A stretch of 64,000 nt of DNA. It comes from UMGS1498 sp900552335 (GTDB lineage Bacteria; Bacillota_I; Bacilli_A; RF39; UBA660). Every line of letters starts with the position of its first letter. Position 1 is the first letter of the stretch. Under the pieces are notes generated by a model. It made no database searches, was not told the DNA's origin, and saw nothing but the letters and a program-made list of their open reading frames with translations. The translations under genes and the position numbers were made by a program. Positions 33,913 to 42,140 of this stretch are shown here, piece after piece. The stretch covers positions 1-64,000 of the forward strand of contig CABSFU010000004.1 of the NCBI GenBank assembly GCA_902477075.1, in the 5' to 3' direction.

Positions 33913-34798
33913 TAAAATATTAGATTTTTATAAACAAACAAGTTTATATACTGATTTAGGATTATATAAAGATTTTATGAGTAATTTAACTGACAATATA
34001 AATGAACTGTGTGTACTTCAAAGAAAACAAATTATTCATCCAGTAGCATTTGATAATCCAGATATCAGAAAACAAGAAAAATGTTTTTGGGGAAATATGA
34101 CAAAAGTACCTATTACAAGATTGGACTATGAAGATGATTTGTTTCCAACTGCAATTAGTATGATTAGTGAATTATTAAGAAAAGATAACAATTATAATAA
34201 AAATAGAAAAGCAGAAGATAAGATACATGTTACTTGTAGAGGAGAAGCAATTTTACTAGCTGCAACATTAAAAGCAAAAGGGTATTCTGCAAGAACAAGA
34301 AGTGGATTTGCACCATATATAAAATATGATGGAGTTGCTTATGACCATTGGATTACTGAATATTTTGATGAAGTAAAAAACAGATGGGTATTAGTTGACG
34401 CTGATGAACATTGTCCAGACCACGAAATGGGATTTGATTTAAATGATATACCAAGAGATAAATTTATATTTGGAGCAGAGGCTTATTTAGGTATGAGAAA
34501 TAATAAATATAAAACAGAAGAAATATATTATGCTTCTGACCCTGCAACATTGGGATTGAAAGCGTCATTGAGAGGACTATTTTATGATTTTCATTCTTTA
34601 ATGAATGACGAAATAATATTTTTGCATTTGCCAAAATATATACAAGATAAGAAATTTGAATTAACAGAAGAAGAATATAATGAACTTGATAAACTAGCAA
34701 CTTTAATGTTAGAACCAGATGAAAATTTTGATAAATTATTACAAATATGGAATAATGAGCCTAAATATAGAATTATGTCTGGAGCATTGAATGGATAA
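33905..34798 (+). CDS. transglutaminase-like domain protein
   Basis: 297 residues. The central domain has the Cys-His-Asp triad of the transglutaminase-like fold: CRGEAILLAATLKAKGYSAR, DHWITEYF and WVLVDADE. In bacteria such domains serve as amidases or peptidases. The gene overlaps the nitroreductase by 8 bases and ends the element B cargo operon. The fold is clear, the substrate unknown. Confidence 0.75.
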   Translation: MDNKILDFYKQTSLYTDLGLYKDFMSNLTDNINELCVLQRKQIIHPVAFDNPDIRKQEKCFWGNMTKVPITRLDYEDDLFPTAISMISELLRKDNNYNKNRKAEDKIHVTCRGEAILLAATLKAKGYSARTRSGFAPYIKYDGVAYDHWITEYFDEVKNRWVLVDADEHCPDHEMGFDLNDIPRDKFIFGAEAYLGMRNNKYKTEEIYYASDPATLGLKASLRGLFYDFHSLMNDEIIFLHLPKYIQDKKFELTEEEYNELDKLATLMLEPDENFDKLLQIWNNEPKYRIMSGALNG

Positions 34799-34824
34799 AA
34801 TTTTAAAAAATAACAAAAATAGTA

Positions 34825-34851
34825 TTGAATAAAAAACAAACATGGTAAAAT
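34825..34851 (+). promoter_or_regulatory. outward-facing promoter at the right end of element B
   Basis: An extended -10 TGGTAAAAT (-10 at 34846-34851) with TTGAAT 15 bases upstream. The sequence after it resembles that after the element A right-end promoter (ATTGAT, AAAT, GTGAG blocks), so the two right ends are related. Confidence 0.5.
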
Positions 34852-34923
34852 ATTAATAGAAATTGATATTAAATTATTAATTTCCAATTTGTGAGTAAAA
34901 GTTTGAAATAACTTAACCACTCG

Positions 34924-34930
34924 CACCATT
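34924..34930 (+). repeat. right att site of element B
   Basis: CACCATT, third copy of the tRNA-Arg att core. The chromosome resumes with AAATTGTT. Confidence 0.65.
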
Positions 34931-34985
34931 AAATTGTTATTATAAGTATTATATTTATTGATAAATTATAGATAAATTGCTTCGC

Positions 34986-35027
34986 AAATTGACATGTTTT
35001 TTGTAATCAGTGTTTGTATGTCAATTT
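34986..35027. repeat. inverted repeat in the chromosomal flank
   Basis: AAATTGACAT (34986-34995) and ATGTCAATTT (35018-35027), perfect 10-base arms with a 22-base loop. The 352-base gap between the transglutaminase-like gene and the next CDS otherwise holds the right end of element B, this repeat and a terminator; no gene is seen. It may be a remnant of the original tRNA-Arg downstream region. Confidence 0.5.
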
Positions 35028-35080
35028 TATAATTGTGAAAAATATGAAAATGATGCTATAGGCTGGTATGATACTTTCTT

Positions 35081-35109
35081 AAGTGGGTGTAAAATCCTAC
35101 TTTTTTTTG
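35081..35109 (+). terminator. terminator
   Basis: AAGTGGG (35081-35087) pairs with CCTACTT (35096-35102) followed by eight Ts. Confidence 0.7.
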
Positions 35110-35110
35110 A

Positions 35111-35116
35111 TATAAT
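35111..35116 (+). promoter_or_regulatory. -10 box of the HipA-like gene
   Basis: TATAAT 33 bases before the start codon; the -35 is weak and lies within the terminator loop. Confidence 0.4.
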
Positions 35117-35149
35117 AAACTTACTAATAGAAGATTTAAGAGGTGCGAT

Positions 35150-36064
35150 ATGTATTCAGAAGATAGTAAACAACAAATTCAAAAAATAGAAAGAGAAAAT
35201 TTTCGAAAGCTAAAAAAACAAGAAAATAAAAATAAAATAATTCCAGTAACAGATGATATCTTGCATATAAGTGATTTTACAATAAAAAAATTTTCACATT
35301 CTGGTGATAGTGGTGATCTATATTTAGCAACCAACAAACGCAATTCCAATGAAAAATACATTTTAAAACATGAATATTATGATTCAGCATGCAATGAATA
35401 TATGTATAGCAAAATAGGAAATAAAATGGGAATTTCAATAGCTCCTGTTAAACTCTTCATCTTAGATGATAAAGAGGATAAATTTAAAAGTGATTTTGTA
35501 TGTGGAATTCAATATCTAGAAGGATGCGAACATATTAATTTTGATTATGTATGTAAAAACAAAGATAATATAGATAATTGGCAAGATTATTTTAAGATAA
35601 TTTGTTTGGAAATACTATTTGATGAAAGCGATGGAGTGGAAATTGTGAAATATGGTCACAAAATATATAGAATAGATACAACAGCTTCCTTTACTATATC
35701 AGATTTTTTTCTTCATTCATTGGCCTATGATTATGAGAAGAATGGAATCAATATTAGAGAATTTGCTAATAAAACCATTCTAAAAATGGCGGAGAGGAAC
35801 ACTGCATTACGACTTCCTAGATGGAAAGATGATGTAGATAATATTCTAGAAAGATATGGTAAAGAATATTTGCCTTATTATTTAGAACCTTACCGATTAC
35901 TAGAAAAGGTTACAGAAAAAGATATAAAAGAGTGGTGTTCTATTTTAACCATTTTTTATCCTGATATAATAGGGGATTACTACCAAAAATATTTTAATAA
36001 TTTAAAACTAGATGTACAAGAATTTCTTGCTCAGATGGAAAAACAAGTGCTTGTTACGGCTTAG
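35150..36064 (+). CDS. HipA/PI3K-like kinase-fold protein (tentative)
   Basis: 304 residues with no membrane segment. The segment KYILKHEYYDSACNEYMYSKIGNKMGI resembles the Lys-containing and NEY-type helices of HipA-like kinases, and EILFDESDGVE...IYRIDTTASF could supply the catalytic and metal-binding Asp region. The C-terminal 100 residues are helical. No HTH partner (HipB) is adjacent, so it is unlikely to be a classic toxin-antitoxin pair. The assignment is by pattern only. The start follows AAGAGGTG. Confidence 0.45.
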   Translation: MYSEDSKQQIQKIERENFRKLKKQENKNKIIPVTDDILHISDFTIKKFSHSGDSGDLYLATNKRNSNEKYILKHEYYDSACNEYMYSKIGNKMGISIAPVKLFILDDKEDKFKSDFVCGIQYLEGCEHINFDYVCKNKDNIDNWQDYFKIICLEILFDESDGVEIVKYGHKIYRIDTTASFTISDFFLHSLAYDYEKNGINIREFANKTILKMAERNTALRLPRWKDDVDNILERYGKEYLPYYLEPYRLLEKVTEKDIKEWCSILTIFYPDIIGDYYQKYFNNLKLDVQEFLAQMEKQVLVTA

Positions 36065-36097
36065 AATAATACATTTTATCGTAAATAGTAAAATCCT

Positions 36098-36126
36098 AAA
36101 AACTAATTTTGAAAATTAGTTTTTTT
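36098..36126 (+). terminator. terminator of the HipA-like gene
   Basis: AAACTAATTTT and AAAATTAGTTT form a long A/T stem with a T tail. Confidence 0.8.
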
Positions 36127-36157
36127 GTGAAAGCTATGTGAAAATAATGTAAGGCAA

Positions 36158-36186
36158 TTGACATTTTTAAAGAAAAAGCATATGAT
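36158..36186 (+). promoter_or_regulatory. promoter of the marR-ABC operon
   Basis: TTGACA (36158-36163), 17 bases, TATGAT (36181-36186), 32 bases before the start codon; a MarR operator is likely to overlap but no clear palindrome was picked out. Confidence 0.75.
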
Positions 36187-36218
36187 GATAAAGTGTAAGT
36201 GGTAAGGAAGCAGATAAA

Positions 36219-36656
36219 ATGAATAAAAATATTTTGTATCAAATTAAAACACTAGAAAAATTAGTGATTAGAAGTCTTTTAGAAGAAAAAGAAATTCATT
36301 GTTTACCAACTCCAACGCAAATACAAATCATAGAATATATTCAAAATCAAAAGGAAGACGTTTACCAAAAAGATTTAGAAAAAAATTTAAATCTGCGTAG
36401 AGCAACTGTATCAGGAGTTTTAAAAACAATGGAAAAAAATCATATCGTTAAAAGAGAAGAATCTTTAACTGATGGAAGGACGAAAAAAATTGTTTTAAGT
36501 CCACAAGCAAAAGAAATATTTGAAAAAAAACAACTTCAAATCCATACACTAGAACAAAAACTAATACAAAATATAAAAAAAGAAGATTTACTAAATTTTG
36601 AAAAAGTATTAGAACAAATGATTACCAATATACAAGAAGGGAAGAAAATATGTTAA
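36219..36656 (+). CDS. MarR-family regulator
   Basis: 145 residues with a winged helix (about 28-100): QIQIIEYIQNQ, YQKDLEKNLNLRRATVSGVLKTMEKNHIVKRE and the wing DGRTKKIVLS. It overlaps the first ABC gene by 7 bases. MarR proteins repress adjacent efflux genes and release DNA on ligand binding, so it probably controls the exporter. Confidence 0.88.
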   Translation: MNKNILYQIKTLEKLVIRSLLEEKEIHCLPTPTQIQIIEYIQNQKEDVYQKDLEKNLNLRRATVSGVLKTMEKNHIVKREESLTDGRTKKIVLSPQAKEIFEKKQLQIHTLEQKLIQNIKKEDLLNFEKVLEQMITNIQEGKKIC

Positions 36657-38413
36657 AACTATTAAAAAATTTCACAAAAAAAGAATGGTTTTTAGCCATA
36701 TGTAGTTTATTACTTGTCTTTATGCAAGTATGGCTAGAATTAAAAATGCCAGATTATATGTCTGAAATTACTAAATTGGTTCAGACAGAAGGAAATCACA
36801 TGCATGACATTTTAATCAATGGTGGTTATATGTTACTATGTGCAGCAGGAAGTTTGTTGTCCGCCATTATTGTTGGATATTTTATTGCTAATATATCCGC
36901 TACTTTCTCTTTAAAAACAAGAAAACAAATATTTGATAAAGTAGAAAATATGGCAATGAATGAAGTAAAACAATTCTCTACTAGTAGTTTGATTACAAGA
37001 ACTACAAACGATATTACACAAGTAGAAATGTTGATTGGAATGGGGTTACAGTTACTCATGAAAGCACCTATCACAGCTATTTGGGCAATTACTAAAATTT
37101 TAAATAAAAGTTGGCAATGGAGTGCTTTAACAGCCGTAGCCGTCGTTATTCTATTATCTGTTATTTTCTCTTTAATGATGATTGTAATGCCTAGATTTAA
37201 AATTGTTCAAAAATTGATTGATAAAATAAATGGTGTAACACGTGAAAATTTAACAGGAATCCGTGTAGTAAGGGCTTTTAATGCAGAAGAATATCAAGAA
37301 AATAAATTTAATAACGCTAATGAAGCATTAACAAATCAACAATTATTTAATCAAAAAAAGTTTGCTATTATGTCTCCAATTATGTACTTAGTAATGAATT
37401 TCTTGACTTTATTTATCTATTTTATTGGTGCCTACTTAATAAAGGATGCTACAATGATAAATAAAATTGAGATATTTGGAAATATGGTTGTTTTCTCATC
37501 CTATGCTATGCAAGTCATTATGTCATTTCTAATGTTAGCTATGATTTTTATGATGCTGCCTAGAGCTAGTGTATCAGCAAAGCGTATTAATGAAGTACTT
37601 GATGCACCTATTAGTATTGAAGATGGAACCATCAAAAAAAATAAAAATGGTGAGGTTGGAACCGTTGAATTTAGACATGTTTCTTTCAAATATCCAGACG
37701 CAGAAGAATATCTATTGAAGAATATATCCTTTAAAGCAAATAAAGGTGAAACTGTCGCTTTTATAGGCTCTACAGGAAGTGGTAAATCAACTTTAATTAA
37801 TTTAGTTCCTAGATTTTATGATGCAACAGAGGGAGAAGTTTTAGTGGATGGTATTAATGTAAAAGAATACAGTCAAGAATTCTTACACCAAAAATTAGGC
37901 TATATTCCTCAAAAGGCAGTTATGTTTAATGGAACAGTTACTTCTAATGTTTCTTATGGTGACAGTGCGAATGAAATTACAGAGAAAAAAATAAAAGAAG
38001 CAATTGAAGTAGCACAAGGAAAAGATTTTGTTGAAAAATTAGATGATACTTATGAAGCACATATTGCTAGTGGAGGAACAAATGTGTCAGGGGGACAAAA
38101 ACAACGTCTAGCAATCGCTAGAGCTATTGCACGTAATCCTGAAATCTATATTTTTGATGATTCTTTCTCCGCCTTGGATTATAAAACTGACGCTGCTTTA
38201 AGAAAAGCTCTAAAGAAATATACAAAAGATGCTACTAGTTTAATCGTAGCTCAAAGAATTGGAACAATCATGAATGCCGATAAAATATTAGTATTAGATA
38301 ACGGTACCTGTGTTGGAATGGGTACACATCAAGAATTATTAAAAAATTGTGAAGTTTATCAACAAATAGCGTTATCACAATTATCAAAGGAGGAATTAGA
38401 AAATGGAAAATAA
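36650..38413 (+). CDS. ABC exporter half-transporter 1 (heterodimer subunit)
   Basis: 587 residues: six membrane helices (about 15-305), then a nucleotide-binding domain with Walker A GSTGSGKST, signature VSGGQKQRLAIARAIA and Walker B IYIFDDSFSALD. The catalytic Glu after Walker B is Asp, so this subunit contributes the degenerate ATP site of a heterodimeric exporter, as in TM287/288-type pumps. Likely drug or lipid export. It overlaps its partner gene by 11 bases. Confidence 0.92.
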   Translation: MLKLLKNFTKKEWFLAICSLLLVFMQVWLELKMPDYMSEITKLVQTEGNHMHDILINGGYMLLCAAGSLLSAIIVGYFIANISATFSLKTRKQIFDKVENMAMNEVKQFSTSSLITRTTNDITQVEMLIGMGLQLLMKAPITAIWAITKILNKSWQWSALTAVAVVILLSVIFSLMMIVMPRFKIVQKLIDKINGVTRENLTGIRVVRAFNAEEYQENKFNNANEALTNQQLFNQKKFAIMSPIMYLVMNFLTLFIYFIGAYLIKDATMINKIEIFGNMVVFSSYAMQVIMSFLMLAMIFMMLPRASVSAKRINEVLDAPISIEDGTIKKNKNGEVGTVEFRHVSFKYPDAEEYLLKNISFKANKGETVAFIGSTGSGKSTLINLVPRFYDATEGEVLVDGINVKEYSQEFLHQKLGYIPQKAVMFNGTVTSNVSYGDSANEITEKKIKEAIEVAQGKDFVEKLDDTYEAHIASGGTNVSGGQKQRLAIARAIARNPEIYIFDDSFSALDYKTDAALRKALKKYTKDATSLIVAQRIGTIMNADKILVLDNGTCVGMGTHQELLKNCEVYQQIALSQLSKEELENGK

Positions 38414-40688
38414 TCGATCTCCTAGGAGAGGACCAGGCTCTGTAAATACAGAAAAAGCAAAAGATTTTAAAAGTGCTATTAAAAGATTATTTACAGAACT
38501 AAAAGGTTTTCAAATTATAATTTTTGTTTCTCTAATATTAGCTATTTTAGGATCTATTTTATCTATTGTTGCCCCTAAACAGTTGTCTAAATTGACTGAT
38601 GAAATTTCAAATGGATTAGTTATCAATACTTCTAATTTAGAAACAATTTCAAGTCAAATATCCTCTTCTTTATCAAAAGAAAATATGAATAGCGCTCTTC
38701 CTAGCATTTTAAATATATCTTTAAACGAAGAGACGATAGGATCTATCTTAGCTTCTGATTTATCAGAACAAGATAAGCAATTGTTTCAGAAATTTCTTCT
38801 TAATCCACGTGATTTAATTCAAACTCTTCCTGATATTGTTTTAAATAAAATTCTTTCAAGCTCTGTATATGAAGGAGTAACCATATCTAAAGAGGATAAA
38901 ATAGAATTATTAAAAGGAAATATGTCAGAAAGTGTTTCTAGTGTATTGTTGCATGATTTTGTAGTGGATGGAACGACTATTTCTGTAAAAGACCAAATTG
39001 ATTTTTTAAATATCATGAGCAGTGTGAATAAAGAAGGGGATGCTACACAACTTTATCAAAAAATGGAAGAAATGCCAGAAAGTATTCAAACCGTATTAGA
39101 ACCAAATATGAATTTAATTGTGATTCGTAATGTTGTTATTTTCTTAGCATCTTTATACATTTGCAGTGCATTATTTACTTATATTGAATCGATTTTAATG
39201 ACCAATGTATCTAACAAATTTGCCTTTAAACTAAGAAACCGTATTTCTAAAAAAATCAATCAATTGCCCCTTAATTATTTTGATAACCATATAACAGGCG
39301 ACATTTTATCTAGAGTAACGAACGACGTAGATACAGTCGCACAAAATATGAATCAAACGTTGGCAACTTTAGTAAGTGCAATTACTTTATTTTTAGGAAG
39401 TATCTTTATGATGTTTATTACCAATTGGGTAATGGCTATCACTGCCATATTATCTAGTTTGTTTGGCTTTATTTTTATGTTTCTTGTACTAGGAAAATCG
39501 CAAAAATATTTTGTGGCAAGACAAACAGAATTAGGAAATTTGAATGGTCATATTGAAGAAATTTATTCTGGATTAAATGTTGTAAAAGTATATAACGGAA
39601 AAAGAGAAGCTGATAAAACATTCGATTTATATAATGAAAAAGTTTATAATGCTAATAGAAAAAGCCAATTTCTATCTGGATTAATGATGCCAATGATGAG
39701 TTTTATTGGAAACTTTGGCTATGTTGCGGTTTGTATAGTAGGAGCTTTACTTGCTATGAATGGTTATATTACGTTTGGTGTAATTGTAGCTTTTATCTCC
39801 TATGTTAGATTGTTTACATCTCCATTATCTCAAATAGCACAAGCAATGTCTTCTTTACAATCTACAGCAGCAGCTAGTGAAAGGGTATTTGAGTTTTTAG
39901 ATGAAAAAGAAATGAAAAGGGAAGAAAATATAAAAACAACTTTACCAAGAGAAAAAGTAAAAGGAGAAATTGAATTTAAAAATGTGGAATTTACCTATGA
40001 TGGAAATGAAAAACCAACTATTTATAATTTCAGTGCAAAAGCTTTACCAGGTGAAAAAATAGCAATTGTTGGTCCGACTGGTGCTGGTAAGACAACAATG
40101 GTAAATTTATTGATGAAATTTTATGAAATTAATGATGGTGACATTTCTATTGATGGCATTTCCATTCATGATTTAACAAGAGAAAATATTCATGATTTAT
40201 TTACGATGGTATTACAGGATACATGGTTATTTAATGGCACTGTGAAGGAAAATATTATTTATAATCGTAAAAATATTAGTGATGAAGATGTGGAACGTGT
40301 ATGTAAGGTAGTAGGGTTGGATCATTTTATTCGTACTTTACCAAATGGTTATGATTCTGTTCTTTCGGATAATGATAGCGTTTCTGCTGGACAAAGGCAA
40401 CTTTTAACAATCGCTCGTGGTATGTTGGATGATACACCTTTCTTAATTTTAGATGAAGCAACTTCTAATGTGGATACTAGAACAGAAGAATTAGTTCAAA
40501 GGGCAATGGATAAATTGACAGAGGGAAGAACTTCTTTCATTATTGCTCATAGACTTTCTACTATCAAAAATGCGGATTTAATTTTAGTTATGAAAGACGG
40601 TAATATTATTGAACAAGGCAACCATGAGGAATTAATGGTCAAAAATGGTTTTTATGCTGAATTATATAATTCTCAATTTGAATTATAG
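38403..40688 (+). CDS. ABC exporter half-transporter 2 with extracytoplasmic insertion
   Basis: 761 residues, about 170 more than the partner. Between helix 1 (about 36-58) and helix 2 (about 240-262) lies an insertion of roughly 180 residues rich in Ser, Ile and Leu, predicted outside the cell. The nucleotide-binding domain has Walker A GPTGAGKTT, a modified signature VSAGQRQLLTIARG and Walker B FLILDEATSNVD with the catalytic Glu. The altered signature (SAGQ) pairs with the partner's Asp site, the normal degenerate arrangement. The insertion is seen in some Bacillota multidrug ABC pairs; its role is unknown. Confidence 0.92.
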   Translation: MENNRSPRRGPGSVNTEKAKDFKSAIKRLFTELKGFQIIIFVSLILAILGSILSIVAPKQLSKLTDEISNGLVINTSNLETISSQISSSLSKENMNSALPSILNISLNEETIGSILASDLSEQDKQLFQKFLLNPRDLIQTLPDIVLNKILSSSVYEGVTISKEDKIELLKGNMSESVSSVLLHDFVVDGTTISVKDQIDFLNIMSSVNKEGDATQLYQKMEEMPESIQTVLEPNMNLIVIRNVVIFLASLYICSALFTYIESILMTNVSNKFAFKLRNRISKKINQLPLNYFDNHITGDILSRVTNDVDTVAQNMNQTLATLVSAITLFLGSIFMMFITNWVMAITAILSSLFGFIFMFLVLGKSQKYFVARQTELGNLNGHIEEIYSGLNVVKVYNGKREADKTFDLYNEKVYNANRKSQFLSGLMMPMMSFIGNFGYVAVCIVGALLAMNGYITFGVIVAFISYVRLFTSPLSQIAQAMSSLQSTAAASERVFEFLDEKEMKREENIKTTLPREKVKGEIEFKNVEFTYDGNEKPTIYNFSAKALPGEKIAIVGPTGAGKTTMVNLLMKFYEINDGDISIDGISIHDLTRENIHDLFTMVLQDTWLFNGTVKENIIYNRKNISDEDVERVCKVVGLDHFIRTLPNGYDSVLSDNDSVSAGQRQLLTIARGMLDDTPFLILDEATSNVDTRTEELVQRAMDKLTEGRTSFIIAHRLSTIKNADLILVMKDGNIIEQGNHEELMVKNGFYAELYNSQFEL

Positions 40689-40735
40689 AGTTTTTTATTA
40701 AAGTATGATATACTACATAGTAGGAGAGTGAAGTT

Positions 40736-41272
40736 ATGCAAAGAATTAATGAATTTATTAAAACAAATATTTTTTCATCTGTATTGTTAGCTATATTAGG
40801 ATTTATACTAGTTATTAAACCTGATACTGTTCTTTCAATTATTGCTTATGCCACCGCTGTTATTTTATTAGCTGTGGGGATTAATGCAATTATTCGATAT
40901 GTTCAAGATCATAATCAAACATTTAATTTATTTGGGGGAATCATTTCCTTGATTGCATCTATCTTTTTGTTCTTTCGCTATGAAACAGTGGTTTCCTTTA
41001 TTCCATTTATTTTAGGAATTTACATTGTAATTAGCAGTTCTTTAAAGTTAGAGTATGTATTTCGAATGAAAAATGAGAACAATCCTAAGTATTTAAATAT
41101 TTTATTTTCAATTATCGTTAGTTTAATATGTGGTATTTTTCTAATTTTTAATCCATTTTCATCTACTTTAGTAATTACTAGGGTAATTGGTATTTTAATT
41201 ATGATTTATTCTATTTTAGATATTTATCAGACTCATTTATTGAAAAAAGAAATAAAAAATTTTATTATTTAA
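40736..41272 (+). CDS. DUF308 (HdeD-like) membrane protein
   Basis: 178 residues with six short hydrophobic helices in pairs (LAILGFILVIKPDTVLSII, IISLIASIFLFFRYETVVSFI, IIVSLICGIFLIFNPFSS), the repeated G-x-x-L/F...P pattern of the DUF308/HdeD family. The function in Gram-positives is unknown. Its own promoter-like sequence lies around 40700-40720, and a terminator follows. Confidence 0.75.
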   Translation: MQRINEFIKTNIFSSVLLAILGFILVIKPDTVLSIIAYATAVILLAVGINAIIRYVQDHNQTFNLFGGIISLIASIFLFFRYETVVSFIPFILGIYIVISSSLKLEYVFRMKNENNPKYLNILFSIIVSLICGIFLIFNPFSSTLVITRVIGILIMIYSILDIYQTHLLKKEIKNFII

Positions 41273-41302
41273 AAATAAGGCTAAATCGTCTTATTTTTAT
41301 TT
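41272..41302 (+). terminator. terminator
   Basis: AAAATAAG (41272-41279) pairs with CTTATTTT (41290-41297) with a T-rich tail. Confidence 0.75.
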
Positions 41303-41318
41303 TTTTCTATATTATGTA

Positions 41319-41346
41319 TTGACAGACTCTTAAAAAAGAGTATAAT
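41319..41346 (+). promoter_or_regulatory. strong tRNA-Gly promoter
   Basis: Consensus TTGACA (41319-41324), 16 bases, consensus TATAAT (41341-41346), 18 bases before the tRNA. Confidence 0.85.
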
Positions 41347-41364
41347 TAAAAATGCCTACTAAAT

Positions 41365-41438
41365 GCGGATGTAGTTTAATGGTAGAATAAGAGCCTTCCA
41401 AGCTCCTGACGGGAGTTCGATTCTCCTCATCCGCTCCA
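41365..41438 (+). tRNA. tRNA-Gly (anticodon TCC)
   Basis: Acceptor GCGGATG with CATCCGC (41428-41434), anticodon loop CCTTCCAAG with anticodon TCC, T arm GGGAG-TTCGATT-CTCCT, discriminator T and encoded CCA (41436-41438). Its 3' end is the integration site for elements C and D. Confidence 0.93.
41433..41438 (+). repeat. left att core of element C
   Basis: GCTCCA, the last six bases of tRNA-Gly, recurs at 60237-60242 and 63848-63853. Confidence 0.6.
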
Positions 41439-41449
41439 TTGAGAGAATT

Positions 41450-41472
41450 ACTCACACTTTGTGTGAGTTTTA
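41450..41472 (+). terminator. terminator after tRNA-Gly
   Basis: ACTCACAC (41450-41457) pairs with GTGTGAGT (41461-41468) with a T-rich tail. Confidence 0.75.
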
Positions 41473-41484
41473 TTTTTATAGAAT

Positions 41485-41516
41485 ATCCTATATCACTTGT
41501 TGATATGGGATTTTTT
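41485..41516 (+). terminator. second left-end terminator of element C
   Basis: ATCCTATATCA (41485-41495) pairs with TGATATGGGAT (41501-41511) followed by Ts; it ends 25 bases before the small-protein start. Confidence 0.75.
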
Positions 41517-41540
41517 CATATACGAAAGGAGGATTAACAA

Positions 41541-41840
41541 ATGAAAATAACCATAGAACATTTAGAATTTCCTTTAAGTGTTAAGGATAAAATTACTAAA
41601 ATACCTAAAATATCAAAATTACATTTAAATTTTATATCTGGTAAAAATATTCATTTTGATAAGACTAACCTATCTATAAAAGAACCACATAAGATTATTA
41701 TCAGTAATGAATCAATTTGTTTAATCTTAATTTCTTATGACAATGATAACAACTTATATTTAAAAGATAGTCATGAAATTATAACTCTAAGTAGATTGTC
41801 CAATCTAGTTTTAAAAATGCAAGAAATAAAAAAACTTTAA
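41541..41840 (+). CDS. small left-end protein of element C (unknown family)
   Basis: 99 residues, the most divergent of the four copies, but it keeps FDKTNLSIKEPHKIIIS in place of IDKTNLTYIEPHRIIIK and the C-terminal ITLSRLSNLV helix. An AAAGGAGGA site precedes the ATG. It has the same position as in A, B and D, between the att-linked terminator and the recombinase promoter. Confidence 0.7.
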   Translation: MKITIEHLEFPLSVKDKITKIPKISKLHLNFISGKNIHFDKTNLSIKEPHKIIISNESICLILISYDNDNNLYLKDSHEIITLSRLSNLVLKMQEIKKL

Positions 41841-41908
41841 ACCTTATTTTTTCCTTATTTTATAAATAATTAAAAACCATTATGATATATTTTTTAAGTG
41901 GATGTCCG

Positions 41909-41937
41909 TTGACTGTCCTGTCAAAATATGGTATTAT
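41909..41937 (+). promoter_or_regulatory. promoter of the element C recombinase leader
   Basis: TTGACT (41909-41914), 17 bases, TATTAT (41932-41937), the same boxes as in element A. Confidence 0.75.
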
Positions 41938-41940
41938 GGT

Positions 41941-42021
41941 AATATACGAAAATTGTAAATAATCGTATATTTTAAGTGTTTTGTAGTTCTTAACACAAGG
42001 GAGATTCTCTTGTGTTTTTTG
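41941..42021 (+). promoter_or_regulatory. structured leader with attenuator-like terminator
   Basis: A first hairpin AATATACG/CGTATATT (41941-41971) is followed by a terminator AACACAAG/CTTGTGTT (41992-42016) with six Ts, 36 bases before the recombinase start. Unlike element A no leader peptide is evident. Confidence 0.65.
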
Positions 42022-42056
42022 TCGTTCAAAATTAATAATGGAAAGGAGAAAAAACT

Positions 42057-42140
42057 ATGAACGAAGAAAAAAAGAACGTTATTGCCGGACTATATCCTCG
42101 TGTTTCGACTCAAGCTCCTAAAAGTGAGAAAAAATATTAA
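42057..42140 (+). pseudogene. 5' fragment of the element C recombinase, cut by element E
   Basis: An ATG after GGAAAGGAG encodes IAGLYPRVS, the start of an LSR catalytic domain, up to the nucleophilic Ser (codon 17, TCG at 42105-42107). The next codon is split by the AC crossover at 42108-42109; beyond it the frame reads into element E and stops at 42138. Joining to C at 52479 restores ACC-GAT-GAT-CAA (TDDQ) and a 579-residue recombinase. Confidence 0.85.
42119..42131 (-). repeat. left att arm of element E
   Basis: TAAAAGTGAGAAA, the exact inverted copy of the right arm at 52455-52467; a probable recombinase binding site. Confidence 0.85.

Larger units (their letters stand above)
30774..34930 (+). 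mobile_element. element B: degenerate element stacked on element A
   Basis: About 4.15 kb between CACCATT at 30774 and 34924. Its first 18 bases match the left end of element A. It keeps the left-end terminator, a broken small-protein gene and an outward promoter, but no recombinase or relaxase, so it can move only with help from another element. Cargo: AraC regulator, GNAT, amidotransferase-like hydrolase, nitroreductase, transglutaminase-like protein. Confidence 0.65.

Noticed and set aside
35150..36064. HipAB toxin-antitoxin module
   Set aside because: No HipB-like HTH gene lies next to the HipA-like protein; the MarR gene downstream belongs to the ABC operon.
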